A DNA stretch of 64,000 nucleotides, from contig WION01000015.1 of assembly GCA_015039365.1 (NCBI GenBank), positions 604,201-668,200 of the forward strand. Direction: 5' to 3'. The position numbers and the translations under genes are program-made. The notes under the pieces were generated by a model, which was not told the origin of the DNA, did not search any database, and was given only the letters and a program-made list of their open reading frames with translations. Shown piece after piece: positions 50,713 through 62,390 of this stretch; within the stretch, counting starts at the first letter, position 1, and the number at the start of each line of letters is the position of its first letter. The stretch comes from Amanita rubescens (lineage: Eukaryota; Basidiomycota; Agaricomycetes; Agaricales; Amanitaceae).

Positions 50713-53700
50713 ATGGCTGCATTGGAAGGAGATGAAGTTTTTGATCTTCAGGACTCCAGTTCCATTGGTTCAGAGACTCAGAATGACATAGCATACGAGA
50801 CTGAGAGTGCATCCGAGTCGGAGTCAGATGAATATTCCGATTCTGATTATATGGGAGATGACGAAGAATCATCAAGCAAACCGCGCAATCGCCATCCTGG
50901 TGATCGTCCTTCTGATCGCCAGCATCGTAGCATCCTTGCTTCCACCACACTGTCCAGAGCCCAGCAAATAACACAGGAAAATATTCCTGCAGAAACATCT
51001 CTGTTCACTTTCCTTGACCACAAATGCTACACCTGCTCATGCCACATACCTTCATCTCACAAAAAGAGATGCATGGTCCTAGGATTCTTCCGGTTGTTAT
51101 TCCTTCAATCGTGTAATGCAATATTTTGCCCTCTTCACAACTGTATCATACCAGCATCTAAATTAGAACATCATCTCCACAAGGCACACAAGGAATGGAT
51201 GTCACCACAGAAGGGGAAAGAAAGTCGAAAAATGGCATCACACATTGCTACTACTTGTGGCCTTGATACCAGTCAGGAAGCCGACGACGTTGTGGCCCAG
51301 CTTCCCGATGAGCTGGAGGAGCCTCTTGTATCAAAAGGCATATTCCGTTGTTATCAATGTCCATTCTGTCCATCTTGGCTTGGGGAGAATACTGGTCCAG
51401 GGACACCTGGGCGCTATCTGCGTAAACATATGAAAGAGCATCATGGTGACAAAATGGAGGTTGATGTGGGGGAACCTCGATGGACGTATCGAGTTGCGAT
51501 ATACCCCCAAGCTTCAACACATGTGTTTATGCTCCCAGATGAGTGGACACCGGAGGATGTTGGTGATGGTGGGGACTCCCATTCAGATGTTTCTATTCCA
51601 CCCCTTCCTTCGTTATCAACACATCCGGACCAATCTTCCATCGCAATTACCACTACACAGGATTGGCCTATTCATCTTGGTTGGGAGTCTTATGCTTCTG
51701 AAATCAAGGCAGGCGCTCATATCAAGGAATTAAAGAAGCTGATAGGACCTTCTAAATCATGCAAAGATGGAGGCCTGACCAATTTTCTTGAGAAAGGCCT
51801 CTACTATGTCCGACGCTTCTCCATCAAATATATGAAAGGGGCTGGATTGATCATGAAGGACAGTGTTATACATTTAGGCAGAGTACTGGTTTCTGAGTGA
51901 GTAAAGGTGATCCTTATTTTCTCCATTCACACTGACAATTATTCAAGGTATTCTCTCTCCCCATTCCAAGTTGTGGGTGATAGCACAATCATTGGATATT
52001 CAAAGTTTCTGTTCATGACAGTTGCAATGCTTTTGCGACATATAGATGCCATCTTAGCAGAGCGAGCATCTGATTATGGTCCCTTCAAACTTCGAGGGGT
52101 CAAGCCTCAGTTTAAAGCTGCCTTAACCCTCTATCAGCTCTTTTTGACAACAGGTGGTGATGATTTGGACCCCCAGGCTGATTGGGCAATTCATAATCTT
52201 TTTCAAACCCTATTATGCCCTGAGGGATCCAATGATCGGACAATAAACTATCCCACAGATCAGGCAATATTCTTGTGGGCATTCCTTTCCAATCACAGGT
52301 ATAGAATATCAAGTCATGTCCAATCCCTCTTGTCTGCTGCAAAATATTGTCTGAGATGTGTTTCACTGCAAATAGCGAGAATTCAGGTTCAGGGAGATTT
52401 GGATAGTCCATTTTTTGAGGAAATAATGCCAAAAAGTGGGACAGAAACAGAAGCAGAACTTGAAGAGGATGATGGAGATGATGGAGATATCAGCTCTGGT
52501 GGAGAAAGGGTGGCTGTTGAAAACACTGCAGACACTGGTGCAGTCTTGGAGTGGCTCAATACAAGGCTCAACAGCTTTCAAAACAGCAATGAAGGTATGA
52601 TAAGAAAATATAATACAAAGGGCCATGCATTAACAATATTCTTTAAGTGGCAACAGTGTTTGATACCTCTCCTTCATCTCCCCATGGAGCTGATGAGGGA
52701 TTGGTCCCACCAGAGAGCAATTTGTATGAGTGAGTCAAACACTTTTAGCCATTTTGCCAGATGCTGATTTCAATATAGTGCTGTGAAATGCCTTCGGGAC
52801 CAGTGGTTAACTTGGTCCCCTAATATTAAGCATTCCAGAACACCCTTTGGTCGCATCCACAATATACTTCACTTTATCAGCAGATTCTCATATGGCGCAG
52901 GAACTGCCACCCAATTTGACTTCAAACTGGATGGCCAGATCATACAGTACAGTCGTGATGATGGCATCCACTGGCACACAGTCAACTTTGGTCAATGGCC
53001 AGAGCTTGTTCATTTTATTATGGATTCTCTAGAAGAAAAGATAACCATGCAGCTTCCTAGTGGTTTGGCACCTTCTGACCTCTTGACATCTTCCATTGAG
53101 GATGATCTATCTTCCAATCCCCCACACCTACAGCCTGCAAACAGCACCTGGATGAATAGTAATGCCCAGGAATTCAAGAACCGCATGCTGTCACCAACTG
53201 AGGGGCGACATCACCTGATTTCACAGGGAAAGCTACAGCAAGATTTCTTGGAAACATATTTGCAACATGACCAAGAGATCCGGGGGTTAGTTGCTGCTCT
53301 TGTTGCAACCACAACCTCTGTGTGCCTTCGCCCTGCCCAATACAAATCAATAAATATCAACTCTGGGACAAAGCAGCAGCGCAACATTTGGTTGATAGAC
53401 GGTCGATTTCTTCTTGGAAAGCCTGCAGCAAAGCAGCGTTCTATCGATTTTGCTGATACGCTATACTGGCTCCCCAGGAAAATAACACATATGCTGTCAA
53501 TATTCTTCTTTTTTCAGCAGCCATTCATTGATGATATATTGGGTGTCGACAATGGACAGTATGCCATTCACTTATGGCCGCTATGGCCTTCCAAATCCAA
53601 TACTGTGGTGTTGTGGAGTGGTGTTCATATTAACCAAGCTGTTCGAAAGTATACCAAGAAGATCTTGAACATCGCTCTGGATTGCCAAACAATACGCCAA

Positions 53701-54600
53701 ATTGCAGAAGGCTTTCTTCACCAAAAATTCCCCCATTTGTTTGAAGCTTTCAACACATCTGGAGATTTTCTTGGAAACCGTGACACTTATCATATCGACC
53801 ATGTATTGCAACGATATGCTCAACATTGTGGACTGGGGCGCCTGGTTGAACCACTCAAGATCAAAAAAGATAAAATTGCAGCTCTTTTAATGGTTTCTGA
53901 CATATGGCAGGCTCTTATCAAGATAGAACCTCAAAATGAAATCTGGCTCCCTATAGCCACAGACACATTCATATTTCCAGCTACATCACATAGAGACCTC
54001 GCTTATGTTGAAGCACAACAACTTAGAGAAGCCACCAAGCTGATTGACGAGCAAAGCCTTTCCAAAGGTCTCGAGCTTCTAGAGAATCCCAACTTTTTTA
54101 ACATTGAGGTAAGTGAGTCTTCATTTTTGACTTACTAAACTAATTTTGGGCTCTGCTTATGATGATTGAAGCACTCTGAGAATTCTGTACATAGCCTTGA
54201 GTGTGCCCGCATATTTTTGCGGGTTGTCCGCCACCTCTTGTTTGGCACTGGAGGACCGCGATATGCGCAAAGACCTCCCTTGGGTGGTGTACATTTTCAG
54301 GACCTGGTGGAGGCAGGAGCTATGGTGAGGAGACTTTCTAATAGCAATGATGATTGGCAGTCTCATCTTCTGAAGATTCTGCATGCAAGGGACAAAATTT
54401 CAGACATGGCTCCAAGAGATGATCCGGCATACAACTCGATACTCAAGGGGCTACAGGAGGCATGGCAGGAATATGATTCTACAGCTCGATCTGCAAAAAT
54501 AAGCTCCAACATATTCCAAATAAGCCATGAGACATCTTATCTATCCCGAGTAGCTGCGGAGGGCAAGGCCATGTTGGCATTGGAGATGGTCAAAATATAA
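50713..54600 (+). CDS. OrsD/DUF3505-like zinc-finger protein of an amplified Agaricomycete family
   Basis: Exon 1 (50713-51896) starts at ATGG with good context, has an acidic Ser-rich N-terminus and two Cys/His clusters: FCPLHNCIIPASKLEHHLHKAH and CYQCPFC...HMKEHH, as in the OrsD (DUF3505) domain. Intron 51897-51947 (GTGAGT, CTGAC, AAG) joins in frame to exon 2 (51948 to about 52730). The exon 2/3 junction near 52730-52780 is uncertain: GTGAGT and ATATAG are present but do not keep phase, so a small lesion is possible. Exon 3 holds FGRIHNILHFI and RNIWLIDGRFLL...LPRKITHMLSIFFF, as in the large OrsD proteins that neighbour RecQ-like helicases. Intron 54109-54171 is in phase; exon 4 ends at TAA 54600. 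Function unknown; nucleic-acid binding is plausible. Confidence 0.5.
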
Positions 54601-54837
54601 CCTGCTTACCTCTTCTATCGCATAATTAGGTGCCATCGATTACATTGTGTTGCAATTTCTAAATCTATTATGGACTTGGCAAATATGGGCATTGAAGGGA
54701 ATACGGTCATCTACCTAGTACCGGGTGAGAGCCCGCTCGATAAGGTTGTAGACTCGGCGCGTATATTTTCCCTTGTTATTTCGGTGAGTCGTAGCAAGGT
54801 TTTGGGCTGAAATTCTGCATGGAGACGCGAGCAAACA

Positions 54838-55281
54838 CTAGGCGACTGAAGACACCAACACACTTGAGACTGTATGGTACCCGACCCTCGAAGTTCTTCG
54901 CTGGTTGGTCACCATGGAAAGGTCAAACTTTGTATAAACGACGTAGGGTGCAGTAATGCATAACCTGTCAAATAACATGAATTTGAATGACCGATTCGCA
55001 TCATCTATGAACACACCATATTGCATGAAACCTCTCGCCAATGGTCTCTTTCTGACTCCGCTCTGTGATAGATTTCTCCAAAATACGGAACTTTTCTTCG
55101 TCGCCTGGCTCGTAACCTTCAGAGTCATGGACGATGAGGCATTCGTTGTGAGGCGATGTGAATCCTGCGTTGATATTGGCTGCGCCTGCTTCAAAATGTC
55201 GGGCATCCTAAGTTGTTGATGGGTAGCAGCGACAGAAGATTTCATCACAATGAACTGAACATGCAGGTGGAACGGTAACAA
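54838..55281 (-). CDS. Small ORF, faint resemblance to FunK1-type kinase N-terminal region
   Basis: 147 codons, MLPFHLHVQF start. The block RGFMQYGVFIDDANRSFKFM with FDR shortly after recalls the region before the kinase lobe in fungal FunK1 proteins (FxxGVxxxxxxxRxxxFDR). No kinase motifs follow. Could be chance. Confidence 0.25.
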   Translation of the reverse strand: MLPFHLHVQFIVMKSSVAATHQQLRMPDILKQAQPISTQDSHRLTTNASSSMTLKVTSQATKKSSVFWRNLSQSGVRKRPLARGFMQYGVFIDDANRSFKFMLFDRLCITAPYVVYTKFDLSMVTNQRRTSRVGYHTVSSVLVSSVA

Positions 55282-57724
55282 GCCTTACGCGACCAACGAT
55301 AAGGACCCGGAATCCGTACCACGCTCAGTGGGTTGCATCAATCAGTGATTGCGAACATCACCTCCGACATTCCCCCGCAACCTCGTATGTCATAGGTACA
55401 AGGGTTGGCTCGATAGGGGCGTAGATGGTATGGAAGTCTGAGGAGAATCCGTGATTGGTTTTGGGAAGGAGGTTGAGCGCCTGAGAGGAACGGCACACAT
55501 CCTATTTCATCAAAGGGCAAGTGATGATCGATGACAAAGTCCCAGTCGGGCGTAGAGCGCATGGCCGGTTGAAGAGGGAGGTGGGGAGCGACAGGGGGAT
55601 GAGTGGCCACGAGGGTGCTGGCGATTCGTCTGGCGGAGGTGCAGGAGGGGGTAACTGAGCTGGTGGGGGAGATGTGCCGACAATTTGACGATTTTCTGTT
55701 AGCGGTGAAGGCGAATGTGGCGTGGGCAGAACGGCTGGAGGAGAACCTGACAGGGGTTGAGTAGAAGGTGGTATTTGTGTTCGTGGCGGAGAATGCGGTT
55801 AGAGAGTCGATGAGGGTGGCAGGAGAGTCGGGGGACGTGCGTGGATTTGAGCATGAAATGTGCTTCTGCGTGCAGCGGCGGTGGATGTTACAATGCAGGT
55901 GAGGCGGTGGCGGCATTGTGGAGATGTCAAGGACGTTGATGAAGTCAAATGGATTGAGGTGGATGCATCTGAAATGGGAAGGAAACAAGCTTGACATCAT
56001 TGACCCAGTGAGGGACGACTGATGGGGGTATCAGGTGAGAGACCTGCACAGGATGCGATGAGGTTCAACGCACGAGCGAGATATGCCCGGGAAAACTTCG
56101 GTCAGAGTTAGGGTTGAGTTCGTGAATGGAAAAGGTGGAGGATGTACATAGTCTGTTTCTAGAGTCTGAGGTTGGCGAGGTTGAGGGCGCGTTTGAGGTT
56201 TCTGGTTGTGATCAGGAACGACATACTCTGGGAACCATTTCCTCGATGTCGTCGTCAAGGATCTGTTCCTCCTCTGGCTTCAGCTCCTCAATGCCGTGCC
56301 CAGGTCCATACACATCCCTGTCATCCTCTGATTCTTTCAACTCGTCCCGAATTCCATGGTTAAGCGATGCATTAATTGGCGCTTCCCCCTGAGCCAGCGC
56401 TTTGCCTGTGGACGCGTCCCCGCGAGTCCGTGCATCTCCGTGCATCAGCGCACGAGTCGTCTATGAAGGGATCGAATGGATATTTGTCCATATACTGGAC
56501 TCCGGCATCTGTAGGCATATGTATCTTCGTCAGGGGAAGGGCGGGGCGGTTCCTTTGTGTGTTTCTTAGCCGTTAAGAGCATATCGAATATAGAACGACG
56601 CGACGCTGGCCCATGCTCCAACTTAGCGCTGCACGCCGACTGTCGCGACAAAATTCTAAAGTACCGAGGCCGACTCGAACGAGCTATCACTGCGCTGTGG
56701 CACCAATAGTATGGAGTTGACATCGCATTTGGGTGGTGGGTGGGCGCATGAAGGACCTGATTCTCGGAGGCCTGAGGAAGGGGGTCAGTCAAGATATTGA
56801 TACGGAAAGGGTTGAACGCACTTTCGTAGTAAGTGCTGGTCCCTACTGTACATGTCCGTCTCCGTCGTTTTCCACCCTTGCGTGCAGCGTCGTATAACCT
56901 ATTCGCACATTGGTTATTTAACGTATTGAATATAGCTCCGCCAGAGGATAGTAGCCGATGTTGATTGATCGCAGCGCAGCAGAAAATGCGGCAGCGATAG
57001 CAACCTCCATAGTAGATCCGCCCCAGAGCCACGTCTTGGCAATGATAGTTTATTTCAGATTTGGCGTCAGCCTCACTGGCACTGGGCTGAGAATTTGGCC
57101 ATGGTAACGATCCAGCGGGGATCTGGCCATTTGTATTGAAACCGCCTGGGTATGATGTACTCTGTCTGTACTATTGATCCTGCATGTGAGCCTGCTGCTA
57201 TTGTCGCTGGCGAGTTCAACGTCGCCACTATTCGGTGCGGGAAGGGTTTCGGCGCTGTCGGCCCGATGTATGCCTAGTGCGGTCATGTATGCGGAAGGAT
57301 GCTTGCGTTTGCGGCAGAACTTGTGTGATGACAGTCTCCTTCCGCCCCGGCGGCCGCATCCGTAATAGATGCCTAAAAAAGTTGACGCTAATTTTGGCCT
57401 TCCGACTCGTGCCGTCTTGCAATTTATCTCTCGCTGCGTGCGAAGGTACATCTTCCCTTACTCGACAACGCTTGGTTGGTGATCAAACGCCTTCTCAATT
57501 CAACATGCATCGCCGTCGGCTAGATTTTGAAAAACTTACTAGTATTCCGATACTGTTCCGGTGATTAGCTGTCCTCAACATTGCCGCTGCCATGCGGCAT
57601 GTGTCGACATTTAAAAGAGGTCTGTGTCCGCCGTGATGTTGCGCGATCTTTGGCCCCGTTCCAGCTGATCCCAATCCTTGTTGCCTTTGAAACTTTTGCC
57701 CAAACTTCTTCACCGTGTCAAGTC
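55282..57724. other. Gene-poor stretch
   Basis: Several ORFs of 60-220 codons occur on both strands but none has known motifs or splice partners. The 220-codon minus ORF (55338-56000) is Pro/Ser/His-rich and may be the antisense of a decayed plus-strand gene. A short acidic minus stretch near 56212-56445 (EELKPEEEQILDDDIEEM) could be an exon. Confidence 0.3.
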
Positions 57725-59800
57725 ATGCCCCCCAGCAAGAAACGAACCTTGAAGTCGAAAGCCGTGGTGTTAGAAAGGTAAGATTTGTCCTGAAAGAGAT
57801 CTCGTCATTTCTCACTGGGATCATGCTTTCAGCGAAAGTCTTGATGAAAGTACAATGAAGGCTTCAAGCCCCACGGTTACTAAGGCTAGACGATCGAAGC
57901 GGAAGATATCTCAAGTTTCTAGTGATGACATACCGTAAGATTTTGTATTTTCAATTTGTCCTTCACTACTGATTGTGCATTCGGCAGGTTGGTGGATGCC
58001 GTCGCCACCCCCAAAAAGGTGAAGGCTTTGAATGTGAAGGCAGCCACCGGGGATGAGAAAGAGAAGAAAGCTCTTGATGTGACGCCTGTTTTGAAGCTGT
58101 GCGATATTACCTTTTCTCGCCGTTTCCTCTTTGACAATAACAATCGTGTGATGCCTGCGACGACAGCGAAGACGAAGAACGCGAAATTGAGTCGAAGTTG
58201 TCTGGCGTCATCGAGCTCTCCGACACCAATGGTGATGACCCCTTGCCTGCCACGGCTCCCGTCGCTCCGAGCACGCCTAAACCTAAAGCTGCTGGTAAAA
58301 AGTCTGCTGGAAAAGCGAAGGAGTATGTTGAATTTCTCCTCGTCTACTATATGCAATGCTAAATGTCGAGTCCAGGCCTGTAATTTCTGACTCAGATATC
58401 GCTCCGAGTACGCCTAAACCTAAACCCGCTGTCAAAGGAAAAGCAAAGGCGTATGTTGAATTTGTTATCATATGCCAATGACTAGCCTTGCGCGATGCTG
58501 AATGTTGAGTCCAGACCTGTATTTTCCGACTCGGACGTTGCTGATAGCAACGGAGAAGATTCTGAAGGCATGCATAGCGACTACTCCTTGAAACAGAAAT
58601 CGTCGCCGGGAAAAGGCGATAGTGTTAAAAAAGAAAAGATAATATACCTCGAGTCTTTGCCTGACATTCCTGATACAGGATCGAGGCGATACAAAGCAAT
58701 CGCCAACGATCTTTTTGTCATGCCCTGTGAGGCGATGGATCCCGCTTTGCAAGGCGATTATGGGAGTCTCCCTGACCTACGGTATGTTTTGATGTGAAAC
58801 CAGTGCTTATATACTTGTCGCTGATTGGTCTCTTCTAGAAATACGAATATGATACCTGCCAGGCCCTTTGACCAACCAGCGACATCCGACGAAGTGCATG
58901 AAATGCTTGCATATTCAAAAATCCTGGAAAACCTCAAAGATAGCGATAGTAACAGCCTGAGGTCAGCTATCGCGTCTTACAATTCCGATGCATCTGATTT
59001 TTTTTTGGAGGCGACTCATCGCAGCCGTCAGATTTGACCATCATGCGCCATTCGTTAATCCCTCTCGAGCGCTGCCTAGCCTTGTATCACGAGAAAACAA
59101 CAAGCTGTGTTTGACTGAGACAGGCTTTAAAGGAAAGCCAGCCGTCTTCCTCACAACTGGGCTAGTTGTCGAATCTTTCTTGCAAAGCGAAACCAAAGGT
59201 GGTATTAATAAAGATAGCAATGTAAGCTTTTTCGCACAGTAATGTTGTTTTGACTAAGTCGTTTTTTACCACTGCAGGTCAGGCAAATTGTGCTTCAGCC
59301 CCTTAGTGGGGAATATGAGAGAGCTGTCGCTTTTATAGGCACGACTCTCGAAAAAACTGAATTCTATTGTCTCCTCGAAGATTCATGCTTGTTTTTCTCG
59401 ACTCGCCGCGAAGGTGCTGTGGATAACAATTATACGAGTAATGGCAAGTATCTTTTTGAATTATTATGTCTAAAAGCTGATATTCGAGGCAGCGAGCACG
59501 CCGGTACGGTCCCGGTCTCGTAAGAATCTTTGTGCTTCGCCTACGAAGGTAGCAAGTGGATCGGGTAACAGCAGGCCCTATTTTCCAGCATCACTGGGCT
59601 TTAAAGATTCAGGTATGCACCACGCTGAATTGGTTACACAATACCTGATATTATTTCAGTTCCTGTCTACGATGCGAGATATGCACCTGACTTCGCATTC
59701 CGCCCTAATGATTTAGACCAAATCAAAGGCTTGCCTCTTTCAACAAGGGCAAAACCGATATCCCACCTGATCGTTACATAGCTGTCGTGGGTTACACGGT
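57725..59800 (+). pseudogene. Multi-exon nuclear-type protein of an amplified Agaricomycete family, decayed
   Basis: Exons 57725-57777 and 57833-57934 and one from 57988 join in frame (introns 57778-57832, 57935-57987) to give a Lys/Ser-rich start MPPSKKRTLKSKAVVLESES and a repeated APSTPKPK segment with introns GTATGTTGAATTT at both repeat ends. The C-terminal half has FVNPSRALPSLV, AVFLTTGLVVESFL, IVLQPLSGEYERAVAFI, LFFSTRREGA and VPVYDARYAPDFAF, a set I recognise from large, often repeat-associated families in Agaricomycetes with no assigned function. A T-run at 58998-59006 shifts the frame (FFLEAT against WRRLIAAVRF), and another shift occurs near 59745 between LPL and FNKGK. Confidence 0.5.
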
Positions 59801-59984
59801 GGACGCTTAAGCGCAGCAGCAAGTACAAAACTAGCGACAGCGAGCCTGACCCGTTTCAAGCGAGCTTGAATTTATTTGACGCAGCTCAGAGGACCGCTGC
59901 AGGCATTGGAGTTGTTATTGGCAGCTGAGGCCTTGGATGACATCTCAAGAGCTGCTATTCGTTGCGTTACTGAGTTGTATCGAT

Positions 59985-61340
59985 CCAAAGCTTTATAATA
60001 TATACTGATCATGATCGTGTTGAATCAGCCAGCATTTTGAGAAATGAGACGAACCGTGAACCATTTGCATCCATCCGTGGACAACGCGTGACACCATTTT
60101 TCTCCAATGCGTTGTCCATCCGTGATCACGACCATTAAGAAAATAGAAAAAGAATCACGCATGAACCACGCATGAACTTCTGGCAGTGCCCCATCCTCAA
60201 CTTTTGTCCAAATTTTGACAACCATGCATTACCAATGACCACGCATTGACCACGCACGGCTCAAGCAGTTGCATGACTCACATCCTGCGAGCCGTTCATT
60301 CGACCTCCACAAGATTCCGAATCCCACATAACGCTTCCCTCGTTTCGAAGTGCATCACTTCTCGCGCCCATATTCTTTGACCCCTCACCACTCGTCCTCA
60401 CACGTCGCGTCTTCTATCTCTACTACCCACGAGAGTATTCGCCCTGAAGACTAGTCATCAATGGATGCTGCCAGATTCAGAAGAGCCGGAGGTGGTGGAT
60501 AAACTCGTCTATCGTTGAGAGATTATGCCGGCGTTGTATGGAAAGTATTCGGAAAAGAGCATGAGGTGGATTGGGTTGTAATGTAAGTTCATTTGCCATT
60601 GACATTCTGCTCTTCTACTCGACTGATGACGACCCTGTTTCCTCAGGGGCAAAGCGCACGACCGAGGAACGGACGGAAGGTTCGGCCAGCATTGGACGGT
60701 CCGTGGCTTCCAGGATGGCTACTCGATGCTTACATTCCACGTATACCGGCAGGGCATTCCAAGACGGGTTTCAAAGCGCCGAAACCGTGACCGTGGCGCT
60801 GAAGGATAGAGTGGATATAACTCGCTGGGATAGAGAAATGGTATGTTTCTCCCTGTCTGTCTTCACTGGGAACGCGAGAACCTATCGCTACAGCCCAGCC
60901 TTCACCTCCACTAATACGTATTGATGCTACTGGGACATATGATCTACTAATAAGAGATATACTACTTGTACGTTGGAGTTAATAAGACACGAGATTGTCA
61001 GTACTAGAAATTGCAACTCTCTAGCCTGGCGCTTTAGTTAACCTTTACTGAGACGGCGACTTCAAATGTTAGTCAACGGATTAAGCATGCGTGGGCCATG
61101 CATTGGTCATGAATGGACCACGCGTTGGTCACGAATGGATCACGCGTTGTTGCAATGTCGAGTATTTGTGCTTCACGCGTGGATAACGAGTGATCAGGGA
61201 AATTTGTAAATTCTTTGGAAAAGTGAATCACGCGTGCGTGATCATGAGTGAACCATGCATGATCACGCTGGTAGTGCATGGATAATGCATGATGGTGCAT
61301 GATCATGAATGATCATGCATTTGTGTCCAGTTTGGCGGAG
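59985..61340. mobile_element. Second copy of the ATGCATGATCATGCAT-rich TIR family, left end unclear
   Basis: The right end GTCCAGTTTGGCGGAG (61325-61340) matches the inverse of the 29681 end (ACTCCGCCAAATTGGAC). Short CACGCATGAACCACGCATGA and TGATCATGAATGATCATGCA arrays lie at about 60040-60265 and 61085-61320, as in the first copy. A matching left TIR was not found, so the left border is approximate. Confidence 0.5.
60503..60809 (+). CDS. Spliced ORF inside the second TIR copy
   Basis: Open from 60503; exon ends at 60582, a 64-nt intron (60583-60646, GTAAGT...CTCAG) joins in frame to 60647-60809. Product: ...LRDYAGVVWKVFGKEHEVDW, then KAHDRGTDGRFGQHWTVRGF and QDGYSMLTFHVYRQGIPRR, stop TAG at 60807. 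The frame surviving across a good intron argues for a real gene piece. The start is unknown (TAA at 60500, no Met), so an upstream exon is missing. Not a recognised transposase. Confidence 0.4.
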
Positions 61341-62390
61341 CAAACTCCCCCTACCAGCCGTTGCTGCCAAAACAGCATCAGGCTCTCTGGTGAAGAGCGT
61401 AAGCGAAGGGCAGTGATTTACATCCTGCTTTATAGTATTGTATCGTTATCGATCACATTCAAGTATTACTATAATAATGTGTTATATGGCTACAGATAGT
61501 AAATCATATGTATGTGGTTAGCCATTTGTGAGAGCAGGCCTACCCATAGCAATACGGTGTCGGGCTACCATGCTGATTAATCAGCTCTGAGCCGGCTCCG
61601 GAGCCGAGGTAGGCTATGACTTCGGTGACCTGATCGCCAACTTTATGCCACATGTCCCGGGTTCCTTTTCCTTCGGGTGCATCCCTTGGGATGTACATTG
61701 AAGGGTTTCAGGGGGGTCGACTAACATCGTACCGTGTCATGCTGCGTCTTTTGTAAATGGACGAATCTTGTCTCACTTGATAGTGTTTTCTTTTATTTAC
61801 TTCACTAACCTGCTTTTCTAAGCTGTCAGACGTGCTCTGAAAGCATTGTACCTCGCCTAAAAAAGGGGCGAGGCACTCTGACCACCTCTCTGGACTTTGG
61901 ATTACAGTTTTACCATTCCTTGGTATAGTAGTCACCGTGTACGGCTTAATGCTCAACAAGATAATTTTTAATAATTACTGCTGGAAGAGATGGAAAGATT
62001 TAGAGGGAGAATCCTTCCACATAACCTTTAATTTTGCCAGAATCTCCTTCCTGATTTTTTCGAATCGGAGAGCCATGTCACTGCTTGGTTTAGAGAGATC
62101 AATGTAGGATTCGTCCACCCATTCACAAAGAGCTCTCATAACCTTTTTAAAGTTTAGATCATATGAGCCTATTAGCTAAAAGTGAACTGGGCAATCAACA
62201 CACCAAAATGGCAGCATCAGCGACAATTTCAGCTGGAATAAGGGGACTCTTATCAGTTTCTGGCACATGCGAGTCCGACCGGAACACCAGGGTTTTGATG
62301 ACAGATGATAAAGCTCTATCACCCATCACATTAGATTCGCTGGCAGCCTAGTCATTTGTTAGTATTGTTGTAAAGAATGCTGCGAAGGCG
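61341..62390. other. Spacer with a hairpin fragment of the CATCAGG family
   Basis: At about 61840-61885 the hairpin CCTCGCC-TAAAAAAG-GGGCGAGG with flanking TGCTCTGAAAGC and ACTCTGACC is the inverse of the hairpin at 43830. Otherwise no supported gene; the promoterless short ORFs are not credible. Confidence 0.4.

Noticed and set aside
55338..56000. 220-codon minus ORF
   Set aside because: P/S/H/R-rich with no motif or splice partner; likely an antisense shadow of GC-rich sequence.
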